NCBI RefSeq assembly: GCF_004078635.1
Contig: NZ_RZNB01000001.1
Location: forward strand, 434,001 to 498,000
Length of the DNA: 64,000 bases
Direction: 5' to 3'
DNA from: Labedella phragmitis
GTDB taxonomy: Bacteria > Actinomycetota > Actinomycetes > Actinomycetales > Microbacteriaceae
Shown here: positions 8,687 through 17,274 of the stretch, piece after piece
Numbering within the stretch: position 1 is the stretch's first letter
Layout: every line of letters starts with the position of its first letter
Notes under the pieces: model-generated
The model's database searches: none
What the model saw: the letters and a program-made list of their open reading frames with translations, nothing else
Told to the model about the DNA's origin: nothing
Program-made: the position numbers and the translations under genes

Positions 8687-9013
8687 GATGCCGCGCGCCG
8701 GCCTGCGCCGGTGTCGCCCCCGCCTTCGGTCACCACGCTATCGAACGCGTCGGTTCCCCGCGCCGAGCGGTTCCGCGCTCGGTCCTCGTCCGGGCGGGGT
8801 CCGACAGGAAGCGCCGTGACGGCACAGGACCGCCGCGGTCCGAGACCCGATTGCGCTTGTCGCGTGGGTGGAACGGGGGGTGAAAGGGGGGGGTGACGTC
8901 TCCTTCTCCCCGAGAACTCGCTGATAGGAAGAGTGGTCGCCCGAGAGGCGGGGGGGTGCGAGACGGGCTGCGTCTGCGCCTCGCTACGTACTACAACACG
9001 AAGGTTGGGCTCG
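8687..9013. other. Gene-free stretch before the large surface-protein gene
   Basis: Minus-strand frames here are Arg/Pro-rich and look like shadows. A G-run (about 8876-8893) is present. The last 15 nt contain AAGG at 9001-9004, a modest ribosome binding site for the ATG at 9014. No promoter is obvious. Confidence 0.3.
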
Positions 9014-12000
9014 ATGAGTCGTCTGTCTGGGATCGTCACGAGACTCGCGCAAGCAGTCGGCCGCCACGGACGATCGGACTCGCGTCGAGACATCGTCATG
9101 CGGCCGCGCAGAAGCGCGGTCGCTCTCGTGACGACGGCGCTCGTAGCGGGAGTGCTCGCGTCAGTCGTGCCGAGCGCACCTGCAGCCGCAGCCGAGACGC
9201 CGGGCGACTCCTACATCCGGCAGGACAACACGTTCTACGCCTACGTCGGAGCGGGCGAGAACCTCGACGTCCAGTTCCTGAAATCCGCTTCGCTCGCGGG
9301 CGCCTCCCCCATCACGGTCACCGTCCGGGGCCCGGGAGGCATCACGCAGAGCTGCACCAAGCAGACCACCGACGCCCCCAACACCGCCTGCACGTTCGCC
9401 AATCTGACGTCGGCGACGCCCGGCGTTTGGGCGATCACGTTCGACGTCTCCGTGTCGACCGCCGACTACTACCTGTGGACGATCAACGTCCAGCGCGGCA
9501 CCACCACCATCCCGGGGCGCGTCTACTCCGAGCGGTACACGATGTTCCAGGGTGCGACGCTCGCCGCCTCCACCGACATGTCGCTCTGGTACCAGAGCGA
9601 GCTCGGCTACACCTACCGCGCCGACTACACCGACTACAACGGCGTGGACTCGGTGATCTACGCCGACGCGACGGGCATCCGCTACAACGGCACGTGCACC
9701 TCGGCGTATGCAAGCATCGATGGGGCCGACACGACCCGATCGAGCGCCGGGTTCCGCGAGTGCGGCGACCCGTACAAGATCTTCTTCGAAGCCCCCGCGG
9801 CGGACCTGCCCGCCACGGCGACCCTCTTCAACGGCCAGACGGACTGGCTCAAGCCCGCCGTGGCCCCGACGCCGTCGATCACGAACGTCTCGTTCACCCC
9901 GGACGACGCCCGCACGCGCGCGGGTGAGATCGAGTTCGACGTCGAGAACTTCACCGGGCAGCTCGTCGTGGAGATCGACACGGACGACGACGGCACCTAC
10001 GACGTGCGTCTGCCCGGCTCCGCGATCGACGGGTCCGGCGCCGTACGGTTCGACGGACGCGACGCCGACGGAAACCCGGTGCCGGCGGGCCAGGACATGG
10101 CCGTGCGGGTGTCGATCGCCCAGACCGGCGAGATCCACTTCACCCAGACGGACGTCGAGGTCCGCGGCGGCGGCGTGCAGGTCACGCGCCTCAACGGCGT
10201 CGGGGCGGGCGACCGCACCCTGCGCTGGAACGACTCGGGCCTCTCGACGGCCGGCACGTGCGGCACGCGGCCGAATCCGCTCGACGCTCGCACGGGCGTC
10301 AACAGCACGGGCGGTGTGCACTCGTGGACCCCGGCCGGTTGCGCCTCGCTCAACGGCTGGGGAGACGTCCGCGTCATCGACGACTGGACCTCCGTGCCCG
10401 TCGACGAGTCGGCGGCCGTCGAGGTCCCCGGGACCCAGTTCGACTTCGGTGACGCCCCCGCGAGCTTCGGCACCACCGGGGCGAATGGCGCGAGCCACGT
10501 CATCGGGGCCGGCCTGACGATCGGGACCGAGCTCGACGCGGAAGCGGACGGTCAGCCGACCGCGGGTGCCGACGGCGACGACACCACGGGGATCGACGAC
10601 GAGGACGCGTTCTCGACGCCGGTCGTCCTCAACCCCGGGGCGACCGCGGCCGAGATCACCGTGCCCGTGACCAACTCGACCGGAACGACCGCGACCCTCT
10701 ACGGCTGGATCGACGCGAACGGCGACGGCGTCTTCCAGGCGTCCGAGTCCGCCACGGTCGCGGTGCCGGACGGCGCGACGAGCGTGCAGCTCGCCTTCTC
10801 CGGCCTCTCCGCCCTGGTCGACGGGTCGACGCCCGTCCTCCGCCTCCGTCTGACGACCGATGCGCTCGCGGACGACACCGCGACGCCGGTCGACGAGCGC
10901 TCCAGGGTCGGTGCCTCGGACGGCGAGGTCGAGGACCACCTCGCCCAGGTCGCGACCCTCGTGCCGATCTCCTGCGTCGAGCCCTTCGTCGAGACCTTCG
11001 GCACCGGCACCGGATACGGTGCTCCCCTCCCGGCGGGTCAGACGACCTACATCTACGAGGGTCGGCAGCCCGGTCAGGACGGGGTCGTCCAGGACGGCGA
11101 GTACGGCCTGCCGTCGAGCCTTCCGGGAACCTTCGGGAGCTGGTGGCACACGGGACTCGACCACACGGACGACACCGACGGCCGGATGATGCTGATCAAC
11201 GCGAGCCTCGACGAGGGCATCTTCTTCCAACGGACGTTCACCCAGCTCGTCCCGGGCGCGGACTACGACTTCTCCGCGTGGATCACCAACGCCAACAACG
11301 CTGGATCGCCGACGCTGCCGAACGTCGCATTCCGCGTCGTCGACCCCGCGACGGACACCGTCCTCGCCGAGGGTGAGACAGGCGACATCTCGAACGAGCC
11401 CTCGCTGGTGTGGGAGCGCTACGGGCTGCAGTTCGAGGCCACCCAGTCGACCGTCCGTCTCGAGGTCGCGAACAACGGCCCCGGCGGCAACGGCAACGAT
11501 CTCGCGATCGACGACGTCGGCTTCTCGCCGGTGTGCGAATTCGGTGACGCCCCCGACTCCTACGGAACCACGATCGCGAGCAATGGCGCCGGCCACATCG
11601 CCTCCGGCCCGACCCTCGGCACCGAGCGCGACACGGAGGCCGACGGCCAGCCGACCGGCGACGCCGACGGCGACGACGCCGCGGGGACCGATGACGAAGA
11701 CGGGATCTCCGGCCCCATCGAGATCACCGTCGACGAGCCGGCCAGCGTGACCGTGTCCGCCACGAACGACTCCGACTCGGAGGCGACCCTCGCCGGCTGG
11801 ATCGATCTGGACGGCAACGGGGTCTTCGACCCCGCCGAGCGTGTGATCGTCACGGTGCCCGCGAACTCGGGAACGGCGGACTACACCCTCACCTTCCCGC
11901 CGGGCTCCACGACGGCGGACACGTATGCGCGCTTCCGGCTTTACGCGGAGCCCGTCGCCGATCCGCAGCCCACGGGCACCGCTGCCGGCGGTGAGGTCGA

Positions 12001-15000
12001 GGACTACCCGGTGACGGTGCTCGAGCCCGACCTCGACGTCGAGAAGACCTCGAACATGACCGCGGACAGCCGTCCCGGTGACGTCATCCGCTACACCGTC
12101 ACGGCGACGAACGCGGGAACGGGCGACTACACGGACCGGAACCCCGCCGTCGTGCTCGACAGCCTGGCCGGAGTACTCGACGACGCCGACTACGACGGCA
12201 ACGCGGCGGCGGTGATCTCCGACGGGTCCGACGCCTCGGCCCCCGTCTTCATCGCTCCCTCGTTCCTCTCCTGGTCGGGTGCGCTCGCCGCGGGCGAGAC
12301 GGTGAGCATCACCTACACGGTCACGCTGACCCCGGGTGGGGACGGCGCCCTGCGGAACGTCGCCTGGCAGCCCGTCACTCCGCCGGACCCGGGCGTGCCG
12401 CCCACTCAGGTGCCGGAGTGCGAGCCGCGCACCGCGGACGGGACCGACCCCGTCACGGGCGAGGCCTGCGCCGTCGTCGAGAACGAGCTGCCCAAGCTCA
12501 CGATCGCGAAGGCCTCCGACGTGACGGAGCTCCCGGCCGACGGGGGAGAGGTGACGTACACGGTGACCGTCACCAACCAGGGCCCTGGCGTCTACACCGA
12601 GGGTGCGCCCGCGTCGATGGAGGACGACCTGCCCGACGTCCTGGACGACGCCTCATTCGGCGAGATCCTCGCCCCCGCCGACGGTGCCGTCTTCAATGAG
12701 GACGCCGAACAGGTGACCTGGTCCGGACCCCTCGGTGTCGGGGAGTCGATCGTCATCTCCTACACCGTGGTCTACGACGCGGACGCGGAGGACGGCGACC
12801 ACCTCCTGCTGAACACGGCGTGCGTCCCCGAGGCCGAGGCCGTCGACCCCGCCGCGAATTGCTCGTCGGTACAGGTCCCGGCCGCCGCTCTCGTGATCGG
12901 GAAGACGGTCGACCCGGCCGACGGCACCGCCGTCGATCAGGGCGAGAGCGTGACATACACCCTCACGTTCCAGAACACGGGGCGCGTGCCGGCCGCGGTC
13001 GACCACCTCGACGACCTCTCGGATGTGCTCGACGACGCCGCCCTGACGGGGACGCCCTCCGCCGACGCGGGTCTCACCGCGGTCCTCACGGGCGACGAGC
13101 TCGCGATCACGGGAAGCGTGCCCGTCGGGCGGACCCTCACCGTGACCTACACCGTGCTGGTGGACGCGTACGCCGACCAGGCGAACCACGTCCTCGGCAA
13201 CGTGCTCAGCCTCGGTGACCGCACCTGCCCGCCGCTCGGTTGCCCCGGCACCGAGAACCCGATCCGCCACGTCGCGGTCACGAAGACCGCCGACCCGGTG
13301 ACCGAGGTCGCCACCGGCGACACGGTGACCTACATCGTGACGGTGACGAACGACGGTGCGGCGGACTACACCGCGGAGATCCCCGCTGGCATGGTCGACG
13401 ACATGACCGACGTGCTCGACGACGCCGGGTACAACGGTGACGCCGAGGCGATCGCCTCGGACGGCAGCGCCGTGCCGGCTCCGACCTTCTCCTCGCCCGT
13501 CCTACGGTGGTCGGGACCGGTGGCGGTCGGCGAGACCGTGACGATCACCTACACGGTGACGGTCACGAACCGCGGCGACCACGACCTCGTGAACGCCGCC
13601 TCGCCCGTGTGCGCCGACGGCGTGATCTGCGATCCCCCGCTTCCGCCGGTCGAGATCCTGCTGCCGCACGTGACCCCGGCCAAGGCCTCCGACCCCGAGT
13701 CCGGGGCGGGCGTCGCTGCGGGTGACGTGGTGACGTACACGCTGTCGTGGACCAACGACGGCAGGGCGCCGGGCACGGTGGATTCGACGGACGGCCTCTC
13801 GGGCGTCCTCGACGATGCCGACCTGACCTCCACTCCCGTCGTGGACGGCGCCCACGCCGGTGCCGTGAGCGCCGTCTTCGATCCCGCGAGCCAGTCGATC
13901 CGCGTCACGGGCACCATCGGCGCGGGTGAGACGGTGACGGTCACATACGCCGTCACGATCCGCGCCGACGGTGACCGCGGCGACAACCAGGCGCGCAACG
14001 TCCTGTCGCCCGACGTCCCGCCGTACCTGTGCCTGGAGGACGAGGCCGGATGCGACCCGTTCGAGCCCCCCACGACGACGCACCCCATCGGCGAGCTCGA
14101 CGACTGGAAGACGGTGGACCCCGCCTCGGGCGGAACGGTCCGCGCCGGCCAGGAGGTCACGTACACGCTCCACTTCGAGAACATCGGAGAGGCGCCCGTG
14201 GACGTGGACCGCGAGGACGTGTTGACGCAGGTGCTCGACGACGCGACCGTGACGACGGCCCCCGTGCCGTCCGATGACGCGCTGGCCGTGTCGGAGATCG
14301 CCGGTGGCCGCTTCGCGGTCACCGGAACCCTCGCCGCCGGCCAGATCGTCACGGTGTCCTACACGGTCACCGTGAAAGAAGACGGTGCACGCGGGGACGA
14401 CCGCCTCGGCAACGTCCTCGTCGACGCGGGCGAGGAGCCGCCGACCGAGTGTGCTCCCGCGGACGGCGAACGCGCCGACTGCACCGTCAACCACGTCTCG
14501 AACGTGGTGCCGTGGAAGTCGAGCGATCCGGAGTCGGGCACCGCGATCGCGCAGGGCGCGACGGTGACCTACACCCTCACGTTCGACAACGTCTCGACCA
14601 ATGAGGATGCCGCCGACGCCGCGATTGACTACACCGATCACATGGCCGACGTCCTCGACGACGCCACTCTGACGCGGCAGCCGGAATCCTCGAGCGACGC
14701 GGTCTCGGCGACGGTCGAGGGCGACACCATCCGCGTCGTCGGCGCGATCCCGTCGGGGGAGACCGTGACGGTGACCTATGCCGTGACGGTGGCCGCTTAC
14801 GATCGCCAGGGTGACCACGTTCTCGGCAACGTGATCGCCGTCACCGGTGAAGAACCGATCTGCGCGGAAGGCAGTGGACTCTGCACCTCGCACGAGTCGC
14901 CGACTCCGCCGCCGCTCGCGGTCACCGGTGGCGACGTCGTGTGGACCTCGTTGTTGGCCGCGTTGACGTTCGTACTCCTGGGAACGGCCGTCTTCCTCGT

Positions 15001-15055
15001 GACTCGACGTCGCACGAGCGGGGCTCCAGCGCCCGAGGCCCCACGGGTCGAGTGA
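9014..15055 (+). CDS. Giant LAXTG-anchored repeat surface protein
   Basis: This is a wall protein of about 2,013 residues. ATG at 9014 (AAGG upstream) gives a long basic n-region, a hydrophobic core and cleavage near PAAAAE (about residue 60); ATG at 9098 is an alternative start. Domains in order are: a beta-rich N-terminal region to about residue 470; a GEVED-type module (DFGDAPASFGTT to GEVEDH); a jelly-roll/CBM-like module (about nt 10985-11520); a second GEVED-type module (FGDAPDSYGTT to GEVEDY); and seven DUF11-like Ig repeats (nt 12030-14870), each containing VLDDA. The C-terminus has LAVTG (1968-1972), a membrane helix and an RRR tail, which is a sortase signal of the LAXTG (class E-like) type. 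No sortase gene lies in the window. An adhesive or stalk role is inferred. Confidence 0.88.
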   Translation: MSRLSGIVTRLAQAVGRHGRSDSRRDIVMRPRRSAVALVTTALVAGVLASVVPSAPAAAAETPGDSYIRQDNTFYAYVGAGENLDVQFLKSASLAGASPITVTVRGPGGITQSCTKQTTDAPNTACTFANLTSATPGVWAITFDVSVSTADYYLWTINVQRGTTTIPGRVYSERYTMFQGATLAASTDMSLWYQSELGYTYRADYTDYNGVDSVIYADATGIRYNGTCTSAYASIDGADTTRSSAGFRECGDPYKIFFEAPAADLPATATLFNGQTDWLKPAVAPTPSITNVSFTPDDARTRAGEIEFDVENFTGQLVVEIDTDDDGTYDVRLPGSAIDGSGAVRFDGRDADGNPVPAGQDMAVRVSIAQTGEIHFTQTDVEVRGGGVQVTRLNGVGAGDRTLRWNDSGLSTAGTCGTRPNPLDARTGVNSTGGVHSWTPAGCASLNGWGDVRVIDDWTSVPVDESAAVEVPGTQFDFGDAPASFGTTGANGASHVIGAGLTIGTELDAEADGQPTAGADGDDTTGIDDEDAFSTPVVLNPGATAAEITVPVTNSTGTTATLYGWIDANGDGVFQASESATVAVPDGATSVQLAFSGLSALVDGSTPVLRLRLTTDALADDTATPVDERSRVGASDGEVEDHLAQVATLVPISCVEPFVETFGTGTGYGAPLPAGQTTYIYEGRQPGQDGVVQDGEYGLPSSLPGTFGSWWHTGLDHTDDTDGRMMLINASLDEGIFFQRTFTQLVPGADYDFSAWITNANNAGSPTLPNVAFRVVDPATDTVLAEGETGDISNEPSLVWERYGLQFEATQSTVRLEVANNGPGGNGNDLAIDDVGFSPVCEFGDAPDSYGTTIASNGAGHIASGPTLGTERDTEADGQPTGDADGDDAAGTDDEDGISGPIEITVDEPASVTVSATNDSDSEATLAGWIDLDGNGVFDPAERVIVTVPANSGTADYTLTFPPGSTTADTYARFRLYAEPVADPQPTGTAAGGEVEDYPVTVLEPDLDVEKTSNMTADSRPGDVIRYTVTATNAGTGDYTDRNPAVVLDSLAGVLDDADYDGNAAAVISDGSDASAPVFIAPSFLSWSGALAAGETVSITYTVTLTPGGDGALRNVAWQPVTPPDPGVPPTQVPECEPRTADGTDPVTGEACAVVENELPKLTIAKASDVTELPADGGEVTYTVTVTNQGPGVYTEGAPASMEDDLPDVLDDASFGEILAPADGAVFNEDAEQVTWSGPLGVGESIVISYTVVYDADAEDGDHLLLNTACVPEAEAVDPAANCSSVQVPAAALVIGKTVDPADGTAVDQGESVTYTLTFQNTGRVPAAVDHLDDLSDVLDDAALTGTPSADAGLTAVLTGDELAITGSVPVGRTLTVTYTVLVDAYADQANHVLGNVLSLGDRTCPPLGCPGTENPIRHVAVTKTADPVTEVATGDTVTYIVTVTNDGAADYTAEIPAGMVDDMTDVLDDAGYNGDAEAIASDGSAVPAPTFSSPVLRWSGPVAVGETVTITYTVTVTNRGDHDLVNAASPVCADGVICDPPLPPVEILLPHVTPAKASDPESGAGVAAGDVVTYTLSWTNDGRAPGTVDSTDGLSGVLDDADLTSTPVVDGAHAGAVSAVFDPASQSIRVTGTIGAGETVTVTYAVTIRADGDRGDNQARNVLSPDVPPYLCLEDEAGCDPFEPPTTTHPIGELDDWKTVDPASGGTVRAGQEVTYTLHFENIGEAPVDVDREDVLTQVLDDATVTTAPVPSDDALAVSEIAGGRFAVTGTLAAGQIVTVSYTVTVKEDGARGDDRLGNVLVDAGEEPPTECAPADGERADCTVNHVSNVVPWKSSDPESGTAIAQGATVTYTLTFDNVSTNEDAADAAIDYTDHMADVLDDATLTRQPESSSDAVSATVEGDTIRVVGAIPSGETVTVTYAVTVAAYDRQGDHVLGNVIAVTGEEPICAEGSGLCTSHESPTPPPLAVTGGDVVWTSLLAALTFVLLGTAVFLVTRRRTSGAPAPEAPRVE
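12030..14870 (+). repeat. Seven tandem DUF11-like Ig modules in the surface protein
   Basis: Each unit of about 115 residues starts near a 'K[AT]xDP' strand, has VTYT[VL]..[NE]N.G, a DVLDDA signature and ends in [VI]TYTV. Two subtypes can be told apart by the second half. Type A has ..SWSG..A.GE., and type B has ..[AI][RTV][VI][TV]G.[IVL]..G. The order is A A B A B B B. Confidence 0.7.
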
Positions 15056-15060
15056 TCGCT

Positions 15061-15089
15061 GTGCCCCGCCGGCTCCTCCGGCGGGGCAC
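15061..15089 (+). terminator. Terminator of the large surface-protein gene
   Basis: GTGCCCCGCCGG and CCGGCGGGGCAC form a perfect 12-bp stem with loop CTCCT, 5 nt after the stop codon. Confidence 0.8.
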
Positions 15090-15205
15090 CGTACTCTCGG
15101 TGTCGGGGCAGCGCGCCTCTCTCGATGCTCGCCGAGATCCGCGCGTTCCGCGGTGAGATCGAGGCGGCATCGTCATATCGCTAGCTCGCGGGGAGCTGTG
15201 GACCG

Positions 15206-15439
15206 ATGTCCACCGCTCCGTGCGCAACGGAACCTTCTGCCGGGGTCGGGGAGGCGAGGGTGCTCCTCGAGCGCTTCGACTCCGCGGCGGCAGAGGCGCA
15301 CCTGGACGCGATGGTGCACGACCGGCGGATGATCGAGCATCGGCTGCCGATCCGCTCGCAGGGGTACCGACGTCTGGCATCGAGATGCCGATCGCCCTTC
15401 CCTCTCGCCGCACCTCAGGTTAGGCTTTCCTTACCATGA
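15206..15439 (+). CDS. Possible small or remnant gene, product not recognised
   Basis: An open frame of 77 codons from ATG at 15206 has a central part that reads like protein (GVGEARVLLERFDSAAAEAHLDAMV) with good third-position G/C bias. Its end overlaps the iron box and the start of the next gene, and the last 20 residues look non-coding. It may be a decayed gene tail. No family is recognised. The rest of the gap 15090-15414 shows nothing else. Confidence 0.25.
   Translation: MSTAPCATEPSAGVGEARVLLERFDSAAAEAHLDAMVHDRRMIEHRLPIRSQGYRRLASRCRSPFPLAAPQVRLSLP
15415..15433. promoter_or_regulatory. DtxR/IdeR-type iron box
   Basis: TCAGGTTAGGCTTTCCTTA matches the 19-bp DtxR/IdeR consensus at about 14 positions and lies 2 nt before the ATG of the siderophore-interacting protein. 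A repressor bound here with Fe2+ would block transcription. A sister site lies at 62658-62676. Confidence 0.75.
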
Positions 15440-16407
15440 CGATTCTCGACGCCAGGCCCGACACCGCACCGATCCCGTTCCGCCTCTTCGCGGTCACGGT
15501 GAAACGCGTCGTCGCGATCAGCCCGACGTATCGTCGCATCACCTTCACGGGGCCGTTGTGCGACGGCATCGCCGACAACCGGCACGACCAGCGCATCAAG
15601 TTCCTGCTCCCCACCGAGGGAATGCCGCTCGACGAGTTCGGCCTCGAGCCGACCGACTGGTACCAGCGTTGGCGCGAACTTCCGGACGACAAGCGCATGC
15701 CGATGCGCACGTACACGATCCGCGAGGTGCGTACGGAACTCGCCGAGTTCGACGTCGACGTGGCGTTGCACGGCCGGATCGGTCCCGCGTCGTCGTGGGC
15801 GCTCGACGCGCAGCCGGGTGACAGCATCATCGTGAACGCCCCGTGCGCGCACTACCCCGACGTGCACGGCGGCGTCGACTGGCACGCGCCCGAGCGCGTC
15901 GACCGTGTCCTGCTCGCGGGCGACGAGACGGCGGCGCCCGCGATCGCCGGTATCCTCGAGCGCCTTCCCGCCGACGCCTGCGGTGTCGCCGTCATCGAGG
16001 TTCCCGATGCCGAGGACGCCGCCGTGATCGGCGCGAAGCCTGAGCACGTCGAGGTCGTCGTGCTCGCTCGCGGCGACGCCGCCGTCGGAACGCTGCTCGA
16101 GCCCGAACTGCGTCGCGTCGCGCCGCGCGTGCTCGAAGAGTGCGAGCTCATCGCGCGCGCCGAACGCATCGCGCACGCTCCGCTCGAGGACGTCGACATC
16201 GACGCCGGGCTGCTGTGGGAGGTGCCCGTCTCGGAGACGGGCGGTGCCGCCCTCGGTGACCGTGCCCCGTTCTACGCCTGGCTGGCGGGCGAGGCGAGCG
16301 TCATCAAGACGCTCCGCCGACTGCTCGTCTCGGAGCTCGGCGTCGACCGCCGCTCCGTCGCCTTCATGGGCTACTGGCGAGAGGGCCGCCCCGAACTCGG
16401 CGGCTGA
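15436..16407 (+). CDS. Siderophore-interacting protein (FAD-dependent ferric-siderophore reductase)
   Basis: This 323-residue cytoplasmic flavoprotein of the ViuB/SIP family releases iron from ferric siderophores by reduction. The FAD-binding motif RTYTIRE lies at 91-97 after a beta-barrel start (FRLFAVTVKRVVAISPTYRRITF). The C-terminal NAD(P)-binding half has LAGDETAAPAIAGILERLP and ends with RSVAFMGYWREGR, the usual SIP tail. It sits immediately behind a DtxR-type box, so it should be induced by iron starvation. Its natural partner is the ferric-siderophore ABC importer at 58635-62597, which has a similar box. Confidence 0.92.
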   Translation: MTILDARPDTAPIPFRLFAVTVKRVVAISPTYRRITFTGPLCDGIADNRHDQRIKFLLPTEGMPLDEFGLEPTDWYQRWRELPDDKRMPMRTYTIREVRTELAEFDVDVALHGRIGPASSWALDAQPGDSIIVNAPCAHYPDVHGGVDWHAPERVDRVLLAGDETAAPAIAGILERLPADACGVAVIEVPDAEDAAVIGAKPEHVEVVVLARGDAAVGTLLEPELRRVAPRVLEECELIARAERIAHAPLEDVDIDAGLLWEVPVSETGGAALGDRAPFYAWLAGEASVIKTLRRLLVSELGVDRRSVAFMGYWREGRPELGG

Positions 16408-16426
16408 CCAGAGGGCTACACCCGCA

Positions 16427-16456
16427 CGAGGGCGCCATGTACGAGTAGCGCCCTCG
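16427..16456. terminator. Hairpin between convergent genes
   Basis: CGAGGGCGC and GCGCCCTCG form a 9-bp stem with a 12-nt loop. A second GCGCCCTCG at 16468-16476 offers an alternative pairing. It lies 20 nt past the SIP stop. Confidence 0.6.
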
Positions 16457-16525
16457 CACCCGACGTAGCGCCCTCGACGTTGCCGACTCCCACGCGACCG
16501 GAGCCAAGCAGTGCGCGGAGTCGAC

Positions 16526-16939
16526 TCAGACGAGCGAGCGGAATCGCGTCGGGACCGGTGGAACCCGCAACCAGATGGAGCGGCGCTCACCGTGACGATC
16601 GGTCCAGTCGACGAAGACGAGGCCGACGGCGATCGTGGCCTGGATCGATCCCGGCTCGTCGAGCGACGCGACGATTATCCGGCCGTTCCGGCGCAACCGC
16701 GCCTTCGTGACCTGCGGACCGGTCGGGATGTCGATCGAGATGGCCACAGCGCTCCGACGACCGGCGTTCCCGAGCGTGAGACCGACCGGCGTCCGCGCGG
16801 GTCCTGTGACGAACGGGTCCGTCCAGACGAGGAAGAGGTCGACGTCCGGAAGCCGCCGTAAGCGGAACGCGGGCCACCCGCTCGGGACGGCGGGCGCGCT
16901 CGCCGTCGTGGTCGTCGCAACGCTGCGGTCGATGCTCAT
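16526..16939 (-). CDS. Conserved-looking hypothetical protein, 137 aa
   Basis: No family is recognised. The protein looks soluble, with no signal or membrane segment. The N-terminal 20 residues are Thr/Ala-rich and the rest alternates short hydrophobic strands (VDLFLVWTDPF, PVGLTLGNA, AVAISIDIP, IAVGLVFVDWTD), suggesting an all-beta, possibly Ig- or lectin-like fold. ATG at 16939 has GAGGAACC upstream. It is convergent with the SIP gene and alone on its strand. Codon bias supports it being real. Confidence 0.6.
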   Translation of the reverse strand: MSIDRSVATTTTASAPAVPSGWPAFRLRRLPDVDLFLVWTDPFVTGPARTPVGLTLGNAGRRSAVAISIDIPTGPQVTKARLRRNGRIIVASLDEPGSIQATIAVGLVFVDWTDRHGERRSIWLRVPPVPTRFRSLV

Positions 16940-17274
16940 GGGGTTCCTCTGTCGCGCGCCACGAGTCTCGGGATGGTGGAGTGGCGCTCAAGCCATTGCA
17001 CCGCACTCGTCTCGCCGCGGCATCCCCCAGAGACGGTGGCACCTCACCGAGGTACACCCCCGCACATCGGCGGGAACCCGGCGGTGCTAGCGGTCGCGTG
17101 GGTTGAAGCGACGCGGCGGGAGAACCGTCGCGACGAGGGACCGCATCGACTCGAGTGACCCCGTGACGGATCCCAGCGCTCGTGCCTGAACGAGGGTGTT
17201 CCCGATCGTCGTCGCCTCACCCCACCCGGTCGTCGGGGACGGACGTGGCGCGTGCGGAGGAGGGGAGGGGTCCG
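16940..17274. other. Gap between the hypothetical gene and oleD
   Basis: Apart from the rhamnulokinase remnant (17087-17224), nothing coding is seen. The segment 16940-17086 should hold the promoter of the hypothetical gene, but no clear hexamers are recognised. Confidence 0.3.
17087..17224 (-). pseudogene. rhaB: 3' remnant of a rhamnulokinase (FGGY kinase) gene
   Basis: The minus-strand frame ending at the TAG at 17087 encodes about 45 residues: GEATTIGNTLVQARALG, then SLESMRSLVATVLPPRRFNPR. This matches the C-terminal signature of L-rhamnulokinases ('EATAIGN.LVQARALG', then a Leu-rich helix and RYEP-like end). Upstream of about 17224 the similarity stops abruptly and the frame becomes Arg/Pro-rich, so the kinase body has been deleted. 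The fragment lies just downstream of oleD on the same strand. It cannot be functional. Confidence 0.7.

Noticed and set aside
9161-11596. Long minus-strand open frame of over 800 codons under the large surface protein
   Set aside because: Composition (Arg/Val/Asp-rich, no domains) is that of an antisense frame in GC-rich coding DNA; the plus-strand protein has clear domains.
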